Source: Paenibacillus polymyxa
GTDB taxonomy: Bacteria > Bacillota > Bacilli > Paenibacillales > Paenibacillaceae
DNA: 64,000 nt
Assembly (NCBI RefSeq): GCF_018614975.1
Contig: NZ_JAGGNR010000011.1
Coordinates: 310,001-374,000 of the forward strand
Direction: 5' to 3'
The translations under genes were made by a program, and so were the position numbers. The notes beneath the pieces are model-generated. The model did not search any database. It saw only the letters and a list, made by a program, of their open reading frames with translations, and was not told the DNA's origin. Numbering within the stretch: the first letter of the stretch is position 1; each line of letters starts with the position of its first letter. Positions 16,895 to 25,598 of the stretch are shown in pieces.

Positions 16895-17446
16895 ATTGAT
16901 GAAGCGCGCGTAATCGAACAAATCCGTCAAGGAGATACATCCCAGATGCGTACTCTGATTGATAAGTATAGCCAGCATGTATACCATGTGGCCTATTCTG
17001 TACTCAGGAACGATCAGGAAGCACAGGATGCAGCTCAGGAGGCGTTCATACAGATGTATAAGTCTCTCCCCGACTACCGTTCTGAAGGTTTCAAAACGTG
17101 GTTAACCCGAATTGCCTTTCACAAAGCGATTGATGCCAAACGCAAGTTGGGCAGACGAACTGTTGAGGATCTGGGTGGAGAAGAAAAAATAATCAATATG
17201 CCCGGACGGGATGAAGACGTTCTTACCCGTCTCGTTCGTGAAGAACGTCAGGATAAACTTCGCGAACGAATTAATCAGTTGCCTGCTCAGCATCGTGACA
17301 TTATCACTGCGTATTATCTAAGCGAAAAAAATTATGAGCAGATTGCCAGTGATGCACAGGTGGCTGTCAAGACCGTGGAATCTCGCTTGTATCGTGCCCG
17401 GCAGTGGATTCGAAAACATTGGAAGGAGGATGAATGGCGTGAGTAA
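16895..17446 (+). CDS. ECF-type RNA polymerase sigma factor, probable ATT start
   Basis: An extracytoplasmic-function sigma factor. Region 2 is EQIRQGDTSQMRTLIDKYSQHVYHVAYSVLRNDQEAQDAAQEAFIQMYKSLPDYR and the region 4 helix-turn-helix is LPAQHRDIITAYYLSEKNYEQIASDAQVAVKTVESRLYRARQ. The start is unusual. The only strong ribosome site, GAGGAGGGG (16880-16888), lies six bases before an in-frame ATT (16895), giving a normal ECF N-terminus and 183 residues. The frame is open back to a GTG at 16775, but those 40 extra residues resemble no sigma factor and begin 19 bases after the dnaD terminator. It overlaps the anti-sigma gene by 8 bases. The stress sensed is unknown. Confidence 0.85.
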   Translation: MDEARVIEQIRQGDTSQMRTLIDKYSQHVYHVAYSVLRNDQEAQDAAQEAFIQMYKSLPDYRSEGFKTWLTRIAFHKAIDAKRKLGRRTVEDLGGEEKIINMPGRDEDVLTRLVREERQDKLRERINQLPAQHRDIITAYYLSEKNYEQIASDAQVAVKTVESRLYRARQWIRKHWKEDEWRE

Positions 17447-17891
17447 ACAGGAGAAGTATACCACCGCGCAATGGACTGATTATATTGAAGGCCATATGAG
17501 TGAAACTCAAGCGAACCAAATGGAACAGCTTCTGATGGAAGACCCGGATGCGATGGACAGTTATTTGAAAGCACTCGGTATCCATGGGGAACTGCCTCCG
17601 CTACATGACCCAACAGGGTTTGCGGATTCAGTCATGCATCGGATTGAGGACATTCAATCATCCAAGGTACAACGCAAATCCCGTGCTGGACGAAACCGGC
17701 GCTGGCTTGAACATAAAGTGTTCCATTACGCGGTAGCAGCCTGTTTGACATTGATCTTCCTCTCGTCTGGACTTTTTGACAAGGTAGCACCATATCACAA
17801 GTTCCAGGAAGGCGACCACAGAGGGTCTTTTACGGAGAAATGGACGGAGGCAGCCACATCATGGCTGGATAACTTCAAGCCTAAACCATAA
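17439..17891 (+). CDS. Probable membrane-bound anti-sigma factor
   Basis: A 150-residue protein with a cytoplasmic N-terminal part (about 1-88), one membrane helix near residues 92-109 (HYAVAACLTLIFLSSGLF) and a short outer tail ending KPKP. The N-terminal WTDYIEGHMSETQANQMEQLL region, two helices and a short loop, is like anti-sigma domains, but no zinc HxxxCxxC motif is present. The GTG start at 17439 is nine bases after GGAAGGAGG; an in-frame ATG at 17430 touches the ribosome site. The overlap with the sigma gene and the topology make it the likely antagonist. This is inference from context more than from motifs. Confidence 0.72.
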   Translation: MSKQEKYTTAQWTDYIEGHMSETQANQMEQLLMEDPDAMDSYLKALGIHGELPPLHDPTGFADSVMHRIEDIQSSKVQRKSRAGRNRRWLEHKVFHYAVAACLTLIFLSSGLFDKVAPYHKFQEGDHRGSFTEKWTEAATSWLDNFKPKP

Positions 17892-17928
17892 ATAGTTTCG
17901 CATTGCCTGAAAAGAAAGGATGACGACT

Positions 17929-19218
17929 GTGCACTCAGATCGTAATAAATTACTTGCATTTCTACTAAACCTGATACCCGGTCTTGGTTTTCTGTATTGG
18001 GGTCGAACCGCAAAGGCTGTGATCTATCCTTTGTTGTTCTTTGGTACAGCGATTGGTTCCTTTATGCTCGCGATGGTCGTGAATGACCAGGATTTAATGA
18101 TTATTGGTGCACTTGGTGCCATGTTTTTCTGGGGAATCAGCATGCTGGACATCGTCATTGTGCTCCTCCGTGCGCCTTCTGCCCGAGATGCTCATTACAA
18201 GGGATACGGAGCACATTACGGACCACAACATGCAGGAGTGGCCTACCAGGGAGCATACATGGGGCAGCAAGGGCCTATGGAGCAGATGAATGAAGAGGAG
18301 CTGCATCAGCATCCTGGTGGTGAATATGGTCATCATGAGGGTCCCTATGGTCAACCCATGTACCGAAAAGGCAGTGAGGGTGAAAGGTTCTTCACCATTT
18401 TGCTCTCATTTGTTCCGGGATTGGGCCACCTTCATCTGGGATTGTTGCATCGCGGTTTGTCGTTCTTGATGGCGTTCTTTGGTTCATTTGCCATGATGGT
18501 TTTTGTGGCCTCGATCACCAATGAATCAGTATTTCTGATGTTTTTACTCATTCTGCCAGTAATATGGGTATATTGCATGTTTGATGCGGTGCAGCATGTC
18601 CACCGTAAGCAGGCTGGTGAGATATTGCAGGATCGGACATTATTCGAAGAATTGGAGATGGGCAGAGTAGCCGGACGACGAAGTAAAGTGCTTGCAACGC
18701 TGCTATCCGCTTTTCCAGGTGCGGGTCATCTCTATCTGGGATTGCAAAAAAGAGGCATGCAATTGATGTTCCTGTTCCTGGGCAGTATCTATGTTCTGGA
18801 CCTGCTTCACTTATCGGTGTTTCTGTTCATGATTCCGCTGATCTGGTTCTACAGCTTCTTTGACGGGCTACAGTACTCCAGTCGCTATGGACGCGAGCCT
18901 TTGGTTGATCAACCGATCTTCAAGGACTGGGCTCGCCATCAGCGTCTGATTGGATTCGGAATTGCCGCGCTGGGTCTATATTACCTGACGATCCGACTTG
19001 TCATTCCACAGCTTAATGAGCTCTTCCCTAATGCATTTATGACATACGAGATCCGTTCCTATTTGAACACCGTCATTGTATCCTTGTTGCTCATTTTTGG
19101 CGGCTTGAAGCTGCTGTTTGGCAAGCAGAGGGGGGCGGGGATCCATAGTGCTGCTCATCGAAATGATGAGGGAGCAGACAGTCTCTTTTTATTCAAGGAT
19201 CGGGATGATCGACTGTAA
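17929..19218 (+). CDS. Polytopic membrane protein with three TM2-like units
   Basis: About 429 residues. A unit of two or three helices with a PGLGxxYxG-type turn occurs three times: NLIPGLGFLYWGRTAKA near residue 13, SFVPGLGHLHLGLLHRG near 160 and SAFPGAGHLYLGLQKRG near 265. Each is followed by a membrane hairpin; two more helices sit near the C-terminus. A His/Gly/Tyr-rich linker (about 90-145) joins the first two units. TM2-type domains have no firm function. GTG 17929 is eight bases after AAAGAAAGGA; ATG 17920 directly abuts it. The gene is 37 bases after the anti-sigma gene, so it may belong to the same signalling operon. Confidence 0.8.
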   Translation: MHSDRNKLLAFLLNLIPGLGFLYWGRTAKAVIYPLLFFGTAIGSFMLAMVVNDQDLMIIGALGAMFFWGISMLDIVIVLLRAPSARDAHYKGYGAHYGPQHAGVAYQGAYMGQQGPMEQMNEEELHQHPGGEYGHHEGPYGQPMYRKGSEGERFFTILLSFVPGLGHLHLGLLHRGLSFLMAFFGSFAMMVFVASITNESVFLMFLLILPVIWVYCMFDAVQHVHRKQAGEILQDRTLFEELEMGRVAGRRSKVLATLLSAFPGAGHLYLGLQKRGMQLMFLFLGSIYVLDLLHLSVFLFMIPLIWFYSFFDGLQYSSRYGREPLVDQPIFKDWARHQRLIGFGIAALGLYYLTIRLVIPQLNELFPNAFMTYEIRSYLNTVIVSLLLIFGGLKLLFGKQRGAGIHSAAHRNDEGADSLFLFKDRDDRL

Positions 19219-19303
19219 TTTACGATCCAAGTTGAATTAAAGATTATTTACACTGACACTACGATGACAGAGCAACCTTCCAATCGCTGTTATCCCACAA
19301 CAT

Positions 19304-19348
19304 AAAAACACGCCAAGGGCTATGTATGCCAGCCTCTGGCGTGTTTTT
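19304..19348. terminator. Bidirectional terminator between the sigma operon and mtnB
   Basis: AAAAACACGCCA pairs with TGGCGTGTTTTT around a 21-base loop. Both arms give a T-run on the relevant strand, so it serves the plus-strand operon and the convergent minus-strand mtnB. Confidence 0.88.
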
Positions 19349-19381
19349 GGTTTTGCAGCTTTGATTTTGAATAAATGAATG

Positions 19382-20035
19382 CTATTTCGTAGCACCCTTC
19401 AGCAGAAGTTGACGGTACATCACTTCGAACAGGAACTCGAACGCTTCCAGATGACGTTTCGCTTCAAAAGCATCTTTACCCCACGCATATATGCCGTGAT
19501 TACGAAGCAAGATTCCCGGAACTTTGGCATCCAGAACATCCGGTACCAACTCAGCGATAGATGGAATATCTGCAAAGTTAGGCAGGACGGGTACACGAAT
19601 CTCCGCATTTTCTTCCCAAATGTTGAAAGCCTTGATCAATTCGATTCCTTGAATCGGTACATGTCCATCTCCTCCAAAAAATTCGCTAATCAGGTTGTTA
19701 AACACGGTATGCACGTGGAATACAGCACCGCAGCCAGTCAAACGATAGATTTCACAGTGAATCAACGTCTCGGCACTCGGTTTCAACGTTGTTGTTTCGA
19801 TCGCTTTGCCATGCTTGTCTACAAAAAGGAAGTCTTCCGGAGTGCGAAGAGATTTGTCTTTGCCAGAGGCGGTAACCGCAAAATAAAATTGCTCTGGGTC
19901 AAAATCTCCTACACGCATCGACAGGTTGCCACTTGTTCCGGGGAACCAGTTACGACTGGCGAACAATGCTTTAATATCAGCCAGTTCTTCAAGGACCTGA
20001 CGTTTGTGTTCCAATGTAATCTTTTCAAAACCCAT
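19382..20035 (-). CDS. mtnB: Methylthioribulose-1-phosphate dehydratase
   Basis: A 217-residue class II aldolase-fold zinc enzyme that dehydrates methylthioribulose-1-phosphate in methionine salvage. The N-terminal NWFPGTSGNLSMRVG, zinc ligand cluster FHVHTVFNNL and later LLRNHGIYAWG are typical of the family. AGGAG lies upstream of the ATG at 20035, three bases after the mtnX stop. It is the last gene of the pro-mtn run on this strand and is followed by the bidirectional terminator. Confidence 0.94.
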   Translation of the reverse strand: MGFEKITLEHKRQVLEELADIKALFASRNWFPGTSGNLSMRVGDFDPEQFYFAVTASGKDKSLRTPEDFLFVDKHGKAIETTTLKPSAETLIHCEIYRLTGCGAVFHVHTVFNNLISEFFGGDGHVPIQGIELIKAFNIWEENAEIRVPVLPNFADIPSIAELVPDVLDAKVPGILLRNHGIYAWGKDAFEAKRHLEAFEFLFEVMYRQLLLKGATK

Positions 20036-20038
20036 CGT

Positions 20039-20716
20039 TTACAGCACTCCTTGTGTTTGCTTCTGTTTCATATCTTCGATGATATCGTAAAAAGTTGTGA
20101 ATGGCACATGGTCCACACCAAGCTCAATACATTTGTCCGTCAAAATGGAGCGGGAGTAGACGAGATCAGCAATTTTGGCACCTTCAAAATCTGTCAGACT
20201 GTCTCCAATGAGAATTCGATTATATTGATCTTCCGGGAAGGTACGAATTACGGTTGTTTTACACATGCCGCAGCCGTTCTCACAAGGAGGCTGGCAGGGA
20301 TTCGGCCATTCAATCTGAATGGTTTCACCCGAGAAATCAGCTCCATTGCAATAGATATGATCCCGTGGGATATGGAACGGTGCGAGTAAGGGTTCGATAA
20401 AAAAGTCCATGCCGCCGCTCGTTACATTGAATTCGATCCCTTCGCTGCGAACATAGTCAAGATACTCGCTAAATCCTTCACGGATCCCCGCTTGTCCAAG
20501 CACAAATTCCACAATTTCATCTTTCTGGGATGCAGGCAACAGAGCAAACATGGCTCCAACACCTTCACGCAGCGAGATTTTTTGCTCAATCGTATCTTTC
20601 ATAATCGCTTCAATGCCCTCAGGCTTGAAATGTTTCATGATCGCTACGATATTGTCCGAGAGGGTAATCGTACCGTCAAAGTCACAGAAAATGACTGTTT
20701 TTTTATCACTTCTCAT
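20039..20716 (-). CDS. mtnX: 2-hydroxy-3-keto-5-methylthiopentenyl-1-phosphate phosphatase
   Basis: A HAD-family phosphatase of 225 residues in methionine salvage. The nucleophile motif is FCDFDGTIT near the N-terminus, FNVTSGG is motif II, and LIGDSLTDFEGAK is the Mg-binding motif. A cysteine-rich insertion, PCQPPCENGCGMCK, matches the metal-binding insert of MtnX. The frame extends five codons upstream, but ATG 20716 overlaps the mtnW stop (ATGA), which is the more likely start. Confidence 0.93.
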   Translation of the reverse strand: MRSDKKTVIFCDFDGTITLSDNIVAIMKHFKPEGIEAIMKDTIEQKISLREGVGAMFALLPASQKDEIVEFVLGQAGIREGFSEYLDYVRSEGIEFNVTSGGMDFFIEPLLAPFHIPRDHIYCNGADFSGETIQIEWPNPCQPPCENGCGMCKTTVIRTFPEDQYNRILIGDSLTDFEGAKIADLVYSRSILTDKCIELGVDHVPFTTFYDIIEDMKQKQTQGVL

Positions 20717-21936
20717 CGTTCGCCACCCCACAGATCCAGTGCGCTTTTCAGTTCCGGATGATCAGTTGCATATTGCGCGAGTGGAATGGAGCGCTGGGCT
20801 GCCTCAATCGCTTGCAGGAATGCACGTCCGCCTGCCTCAGTGCCCATAGGATGTCCATGAATACCGCCACCAGCATTAACGATGACATCTGTGCCGAAGT
20901 CGCGCAAAATAAGCGGTACAAGGCCTGGATGGATACCGGCTGAAGGCACTGGCATACTGGTTCGTACAGGCAGATCAGCTGTCAGTAATTGTTCCGTGAT
21001 CGCCATATTTTCTTCCTTCGGCATCGTAACTGATCCATAAGGAGAAGGGAACAGCACCAGATCGGCACCCGCAAGACGCATCAACTGGCCTAGTACAACC
21101 GAAGCAGACATGCCGTAATATGGTGAAGGATATAGTGCGCCTGCAAGTGCAGGGTGAGCCATAATTGGCACATGGATATCAGGATCACTGCTGAGTTCAT
21201 GCAGCACATCATATCCGTATGACAATACGTTGAACAATAATGCATTCGCGCCAGCGCCAATGGCACGTTCAGCTTGCTCTTTCAGACGTGATGTAGGTCC
21301 AGTGAGATTGGTTGCATACAGAAGTTTCTTGCCTGTCTCCCGGCGTGCCTGTTCGGCAGCTTTCATACAGACCTCGACTCTTTTTTCAATGGGTGTCAAT
21401 TTATTCTCGAACAGAATTTCATCGTCCTTGATCAGATCAACGCCACCAAGAGCCTGACGAATAAATTGTTCACGCAGTTCATCTGCATTTAGCCCAATAA
21501 CTGACTTGAAGATACTCATTAACAGTGGACGATCATGCACACCAAGCAGATCACGAACACCATTCAGTCCAAATTTGGGTCCCGGGAATGCACTGAGGAA
21601 GCCATCCGAGAAACCAAGCTTTGTTAATTTGATCCGGCCATCCATTGAGATTTTGCCAAAGACCGTCACGAGCAGGGCAGGGATATCTCGGCTGAAGTTG
21701 ATATCGGGATATCCAATGGTAATGTCGGCGTAACGCTCACCTGTAGCCATGCCATCAGCTTCATGGACTTCTACACTTATGACTTCACCGAGATGCTTTT
21801 GCATCGCTTCACGCTGGGCCTGTGGCAACTCAGTCCAGCTACCCACGGTCATGCCGATCGCGATGGATTGAGCCTTCTTGCGAAAGTCTGCATGATCATC
21901 ATGCAGACGATATGTGGCTGTGCACATGTTATTCAT
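20713..21936 (-). CDS. mtnW: 2,3-diketo-5-methylthiopentyl-1-phosphate enolase (RuBisCO-like protein)
   Basis: A 407-residue RuBisCO-like protein that enolises diketo-methylthiopentyl phosphate. LIKDDEILFEN carries the lysine expected to be carbamylated and the adjacent metal-binding acids. MAHPALAGALYPSPYYG, and VNAGGGIHGHPMGTEAGGRA near the C-terminus, are phosphate-binding blocks. The ATG overlaps the proC stop by 4 bases (ATGA), so its translation is coupled to a proline biosynthesis gene. In B. subtilis mtnW heads a mtnWXBD operon under a SAM riboswitch; no S-box was seen here. Confidence 0.94.
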   Translation of the reverse strand: MNNMCTATYRLHDDHADFRKKAQSIAIGMTVGSWTELPQAQREAMQKHLGEVISVEVHEADGMATGERYADITIGYPDINFSRDIPALLVTVFGKISMDGRIKLTKLGFSDGFLSAFPGPKFGLNGVRDLLGVHDRPLLMSIFKSVIGLNADELREQFIRQALGGVDLIKDDEILFENKLTPIEKRVEVCMKAAEQARRETGKKLLYATNLTGPTSRLKEQAERAIGAGANALLFNVLSYGYDVLHELSSDPDIHVPIMAHPALAGALYPSPYYGMSASVVLGQLMRLAGADLVLFPSPYGSVTMPKEENMAITEQLLTADLPVRTSMPVPSAGIHPGLVPLILRDFGTDVIVNAGGGIHGHPMGTEAGGRAFLQAIEAAQRSIPLAQYATDHPELKSALDLWGGER

Positions 21937-22793
21937 TTTAAATCCCCTTCCAAAGCAGCTCCCATCTCCCGTGAGCGCTCTGCACAGCGGTTGACGGCTG
22001 CGATTACATTTTCAAAGAAATCTCCTTCGTCCAGCGTCTTCAATGCTGCCTGGGTTGCTCCTCCAGGGGAGGTCACATCACTACGCAGCTTCATCGGCTC
22101 CAAACCGGTTTGTTGTACCATACGTGACGCGCCCAGCACCGTCTGAACAGTGAGATCACGAGATTGCTGGCTGGATAAGCCACCGCGAATACCTGCGGCA
22201 ATCATGGCCTCCATTAAATAGTATACATAAGCAGGGCCGCTTCCGGAAATCCCTGTGAGCACTTCGAGTTTATCTTCAGGCACGATGGTCACGATACCAA
22301 CAGCTTCAAACATGGTCATTACTGTACTGCGCTGCTCATCCGTTATCTCCGCAGAGAAGGCAAGGCCGGTTGCACCAAGTCCAATGGTACTGGATGTGTT
22401 TGGCATGGTTCTGGCAATCGGCTGTTTACGACCAAGCAAGGATTGCATCGTACGAATTGATAAACCGGCAATGACAGACACGATCAGTTGATCCGGTGAT
22501 AACAATGGACCGAGTTCGCGCAGCGCTGCGGCAGCATCTTTCGGTTTCATACAGAGTACAATGACCGGAGTGGAGGCAAGATGATCCAGAGATTGTGAGG
22601 CCGTTCCGGTATGTACAGCATAACGGGTGCTGAGCTCCTCCTGACGTTTCTGGTTGCTGCGGTTCAGCATCGTTATATCCTGAGGACGAACGACGAGGCG
22701 GGAGATCAGTCCGCGCACGATGGCTTCAGCCATCGCGCCTGCTCCGTGGAAAGTAATCTTCTGTTGTAGTAACGTCTGTTGCTCTTGACTCAT
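21933..22793 (-). CDS. proC: Pyrroline-5-carboxylate reductase
   Basis: Last enzyme of proline synthesis, 286 residues. It has an N-terminal Rossmann domain (ITFHGAGAMAEAIVRGLIS, then VLCMKPKDAAAAL) and the conserved dimerisation helices with GISGSGPAYVYYLMEA and DVTSPGGATQAAL. It follows proA by 36 bases and overlaps mtnW by 4 bases. Confidence 0.95.
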   Translation of the reverse strand: MSQEQQTLLQQKITFHGAGAMAEAIVRGLISRLVVRPQDITMLNRSNQKRQEELSTRYAVHTGTASQSLDHLASTPVIVLCMKPKDAAAALRELGPLLSPDQLIVSVIAGLSIRTMQSLLGRKQPIARTMPNTSSTIGLGATGLAFSAEITDEQRSTVMTMFEAVGIVTIVPEDKLEVLTGISGSGPAYVYYLMEAMIAAGIRGGLSSQQSRDLTVQTVLGASRMVQQTGLEPMKLRSDVTSPGGATQAALKTLDEGDFFENVIAAVNRCAERSREMGAALEGDLK

Positions 22794-22829
22794 ATTTATC
22801 GTTCCTCCTATATAACTGGTGCTGGGATG

Positions 22830-24077
22830 TTATTGACGAATCTGTCCATTGCCTGTAACACGATATTTGGTTGACGTCAGTGCTGGCAGTCCCATCGGTC
22901 CACGTGCATGCAATTTCTGGGTACTTATTCCGATCTCGGCTCCATAGCCAAATTCAAATCCGTCAGTGAAACGCGTAGACGCATTGTGATAGACGGCTGC
23001 TGCATCCACATCATGCATGAAGCGCTCTGCATGGGCTGTATCCCGGGTTACGATACACTCGGAATGTTTGGTTCCGTAATGTGCGATGTGCTGCATCGCT
23101 TCGTCCAGGTTCTCAACTACACGGATATTCAAAATATAATCGTTGTACTCGGTCGCATAGTCTTCCTCGGTTGCCTCAAGGGCAGAAGGAACAAGACGGC
23201 GCACCGTGTCACAACCTTTCAAGACCACATTGGCCTCACGGAATTGCTCGGCAAGAGCAGGCAGATGCTCTTCCGCATATGCGGCATGCAGCAGCAACGT
23301 TTCCATGGAGTTACATACGGATGGACGTTGTGCCTTGGCATTGATGGCAATTTCGGCTGCCATGACCGGATCGGCTGATTCATCCACATAGGTATGGCAG
23401 ATGCCTGCCCCAGTTTCGATAACAGGTACGGTTGCGTTGGCAACCACATTACGAATGAGGGAGGCCCCGCCGCGTGGAATGATAACGTCCAGTAGGCCGT
23501 TCAACTTGAGCATCTCATCGACGGAAGCACGATCCGCATCCTCAACCAGTTGCAGCGCATCAGCAGGCATGGCTGTCGTGGTCAGTGCCTGATGCAGCAC
23601 CTCCACAATTTTGCGGTTGGAAGACAGAGCAGAGGAGCCGCCGCGCAGAAGCACTGCATTACCTGTTTTGAGACATAATCCGGCTGCGTCTACAGTTACA
23701 TTAGGACGAGCTTCATAGATGATGCCAATCAGGCCAATCGGCACTCTTAATTTTTCAACATGCAATCCGTTTGGACGGGTGAATGTCTCTAACACTTCGC
23801 CAACTGGATCAGGCAGATCTGCAATCTGACGTAATCCTTCAGCGATTCCAGCAATGCGCTCCTTATTAAGTGCGAGTCGATCCAGCATGGATTCCGGCGT
23901 ACCTTGTTCTCTGCCGCGTTCCAGATCTTCAGCGTTTGCTGTAATGATGGAATCCGTCTCTGTAATCAAAGCATCTGCCATGACACGCAGGGCCGTATTT
24001 TTCTGTTCTGTATTCAATCGGTTCAGCTGTGGAACCGTGGCTTGGGCTTTGCTGGCTTTTTCTCTGACTTCACTCAT
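22830..24077 (-). CDS. proA: Glutamate-5-semialdehyde dehydrogenase (gamma-glutamyl phosphate reductase)
   Basis: A 415-residue NADPH-dependent reductase of the aldehyde dehydrogenase superfamily. Signature motifs: RVPIGLIGIIYEARPNVT, LLRGGSSALSSN, the catalytic cysteine in RPSVCNSMETLL, and HNASTRFTDGFEFGYGAEIGIS near the C-terminus. It lies 56 bases after proB and 36 before proC in one operon. Confidence 0.97.
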   Translation of the reverse strand: MSEVREKASKAQATVPQLNRLNTEQKNTALRVMADALITETDSIITANAEDLERGREQGTPESMLDRLALNKERIAGIAEGLRQIADLPDPVGEVLETFTRPNGLHVEKLRVPIGLIGIIYEARPNVTVDAAGLCLKTGNAVLLRGGSSALSSNRKIVEVLHQALTTTAMPADALQLVEDADRASVDEMLKLNGLLDVIIPRGGASLIRNVVANATVPVIETGAGICHTYVDESADPVMAAEIAINAKAQRPSVCNSMETLLLHAAYAEEHLPALAEQFREANVVLKGCDTVRRLVPSALEATEEDYATEYNDYILNIRVVENLDEAMQHIAHYGTKHSECIVTRDTAHAERFMHDVDAAAVYHNASTRFTDGFEFGYGAEIGISTQKLHARGPMGLPALTSTKYRVTGNGQIRQ

Positions 24078-24133
24078 CTTAATTCCTCCTCATATATATA
24101 GTTGAGTATTCCAACTACTATATAGCTTCATAG

Positions 24134-25237
24134 TTATTTTAACGTAATCCACTCGTCTCTATGAATAACCTCAAGTCTGTGGATGCTAGCGAGTTGTTTC
24201 ATCACTTCGCCACTGGGAAGTCCGGCAATGAGTCGAAGCTGGTCATCATCATAATTGACAATACCGCGACCGAGCAAGGTTTCATCCAAACCAATGACCT
24301 CTACGACGTCTCCGGCATGGAATGTTCCCAGTACTCGCTTGACCCCTACAGGCAGAAGACTGTGGCCCCCATGGACAAGTGCTTCTTCAGCACCATCATC
24401 CACAACGACTGTACCCAGCGGAGTAGACATGAAGCCAAGCCACTGCTTTTTACGGGATAACGAAGCGAGTCGTGTCTCAAAGTAAGTTCCTTTGCCCGTG
24501 CCATCAACTGCCTTCTGCATATCTCCGGGTTCTTTCACACTTCCCACAAATACAGGTACGCCTCCACGCGTAGCAACCTTGGCTGCATCGACTTTGGATC
24601 GCATTCCGCCAGTGCCAACCGACGATCCTGAACCACCTGCAAAAGCGTAGATCTCAGCCGTTATCTCGGGGATCCGGTCGTAACGCACGGCAGAAGGATC
24701 TTTACGCGGATCTGCGGTGTACAGGCCGTTGGTATCGGTAAGGATGATCAGATGCTGTGCCTTCACCAGGTTTGCAACCAATGCGGACAACAGATCGTTA
24801 TCACCAAACTTCAATTCGTCCACCGATACCGTATCATTCTCATTGAAAATCGGAATCACTCGCTGTTTGAGCAGCTCTTCTACGGTCATGCCTGCATTAC
24901 CCATGCGTTTACGACTGTGAAAGTCTGTACGAGTTAACAGAATTTGCGCCGTAGTAACGCGGTGCGCTGCAAAAGCCTGTTGATATGCCTGCATCAGTAA
25001 TGCCTGCCCAACGGCCGCTGCAGCTTGTTTCTCATGCAGCAGTTTAGGGCGCTGAGGGTAACCGATCTCCCGGAATCCGGCCGCTACTGCTCCTGAGGTG
25101 ACCAGAAGTACTTCATGGCCCTGATCAGCCAATGCTGCAATTTCTCCGGCAAAAAAAGTGATCGAACTGCGATCCAGACCACCTTCTTCTGTTGTAAGCG
25201 AGCTGCTTCCAATCTTAACTACAATACGTGAAGTCAT
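24134..25237 (-). CDS. proB: Glutamate 5-kinase
   Basis: First enzyme of proline synthesis, 367 residues. It has an N-terminal amino-acid kinase domain (VVKIGSSSLT, LVTSGAVAAGFREIGY, FNENDTVSVDELKFGDND, GTGGMRSKVDAAK) and a C-terminal PUA domain (about 275-367, DAGAEEALVHGG type segment then VVEVIGLDE). It is the first gene behind a proline T-box, which would raise expression when uncharged tRNA-Pro accumulates. Confidence 0.97.
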   Translation of the reverse strand: MTSRIVVKIGSSSLTTEEGGLDRSSITFFAGEIAALADQGHEVLLVTSGAVAAGFREIGYPQRPKLLHEKQAAAAVGQALLMQAYQQAFAAHRVTTAQILLTRTDFHSRKRMGNAGMTVEELLKQRVIPIFNENDTVSVDELKFGDNDLLSALVANLVKAQHLIILTDTNGLYTADPRKDPSAVRYDRIPEITAEIYAFAGGSGSSVGTGGMRSKVDAAKVATRGGVPVFVGSVKEPGDMQKAVDGTGKGTYFETRLASLSRKKQWLGFMSTPLGTVVVDDGAEEALVHGGHSLLPVGVKRVLGTFHAGDVVEVIGLDETLLGRGIVNYDDDQLRLIAGLPSGEVMKQLASIHRLEVIHRDEWITLK

Positions 25238-25292
25238 GATTTCACTTCCTTAAACATGATTAATAAGTGCTTCTGGAGCAGGCTTTTGCGGG

Positions 25293-25543
25293 TACAAAAA
25301 AAACTCCCGCCCTTTAGTTAAAAAGGACGAAAGTTCGTTACTTCCGCGGTACCACCTTTATTGATGATTAGATCATCCGGCTTCATGCCCTGTAACAGAA
25401 GGCACTGTCCTGTACTTAACAGGCCGCTCAGGGGTAGGTTTCAGAGAAGAGCCGCGGTAAATTCTTTCAGCAGGGTGGAATTTACTCTCTGGGCGCGACT
25501 GATATTCTCTTACTGGTCCCGTCATCACGTTTCGTTCAATATT
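25293..25543 (-). promoter_or_regulatory. T-box leader, proline-specific (specifier CCU)
   Basis: On the minus strand the leader contains the T-box core AAAGGTGGTACCGCGG (around 25343-25358), stem I with an AGTA motif near its 5' end, and on the 3' side GAAACCTACC (about 25433-25442), in which CCU reads as a proline specifier codon. The terminator is a 13-bp stem ACTTTCGTCCTTT / AAAGGGCGGGAGT followed by eight T. Binding of uncharged tRNA-Pro would favour the antiterminator. The proBAC genes behind it agree with the codon. Confidence 0.93.
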
Positions 25544-25549
25544 TCTTAT

Positions 25550-25578
25550 AACATACCATGGAAACTTGGCATATGCAA
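25550..25578 (-). promoter_or_regulatory. Promoter of the pro-mtn operon
   Basis: On the minus strand TTGCAT (25578-25573), a 17-base spacer and TATGTT (25555-25550), with TGG before the -10. Transcription would start about 25543, at the 5' end of T-box stem I. It sits directly after the mtnE stop. Confidence 0.65.
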
Positions 25579-25598
25579 AGGGGTTATGGTCCTGTAAA

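Noticed and set aside
19379..20389. 336-codon plus-strand open frame
   Set aside because: It is antisense to mtnB and mtnX, which are clearly coding; the composition is that of a shadow frame.
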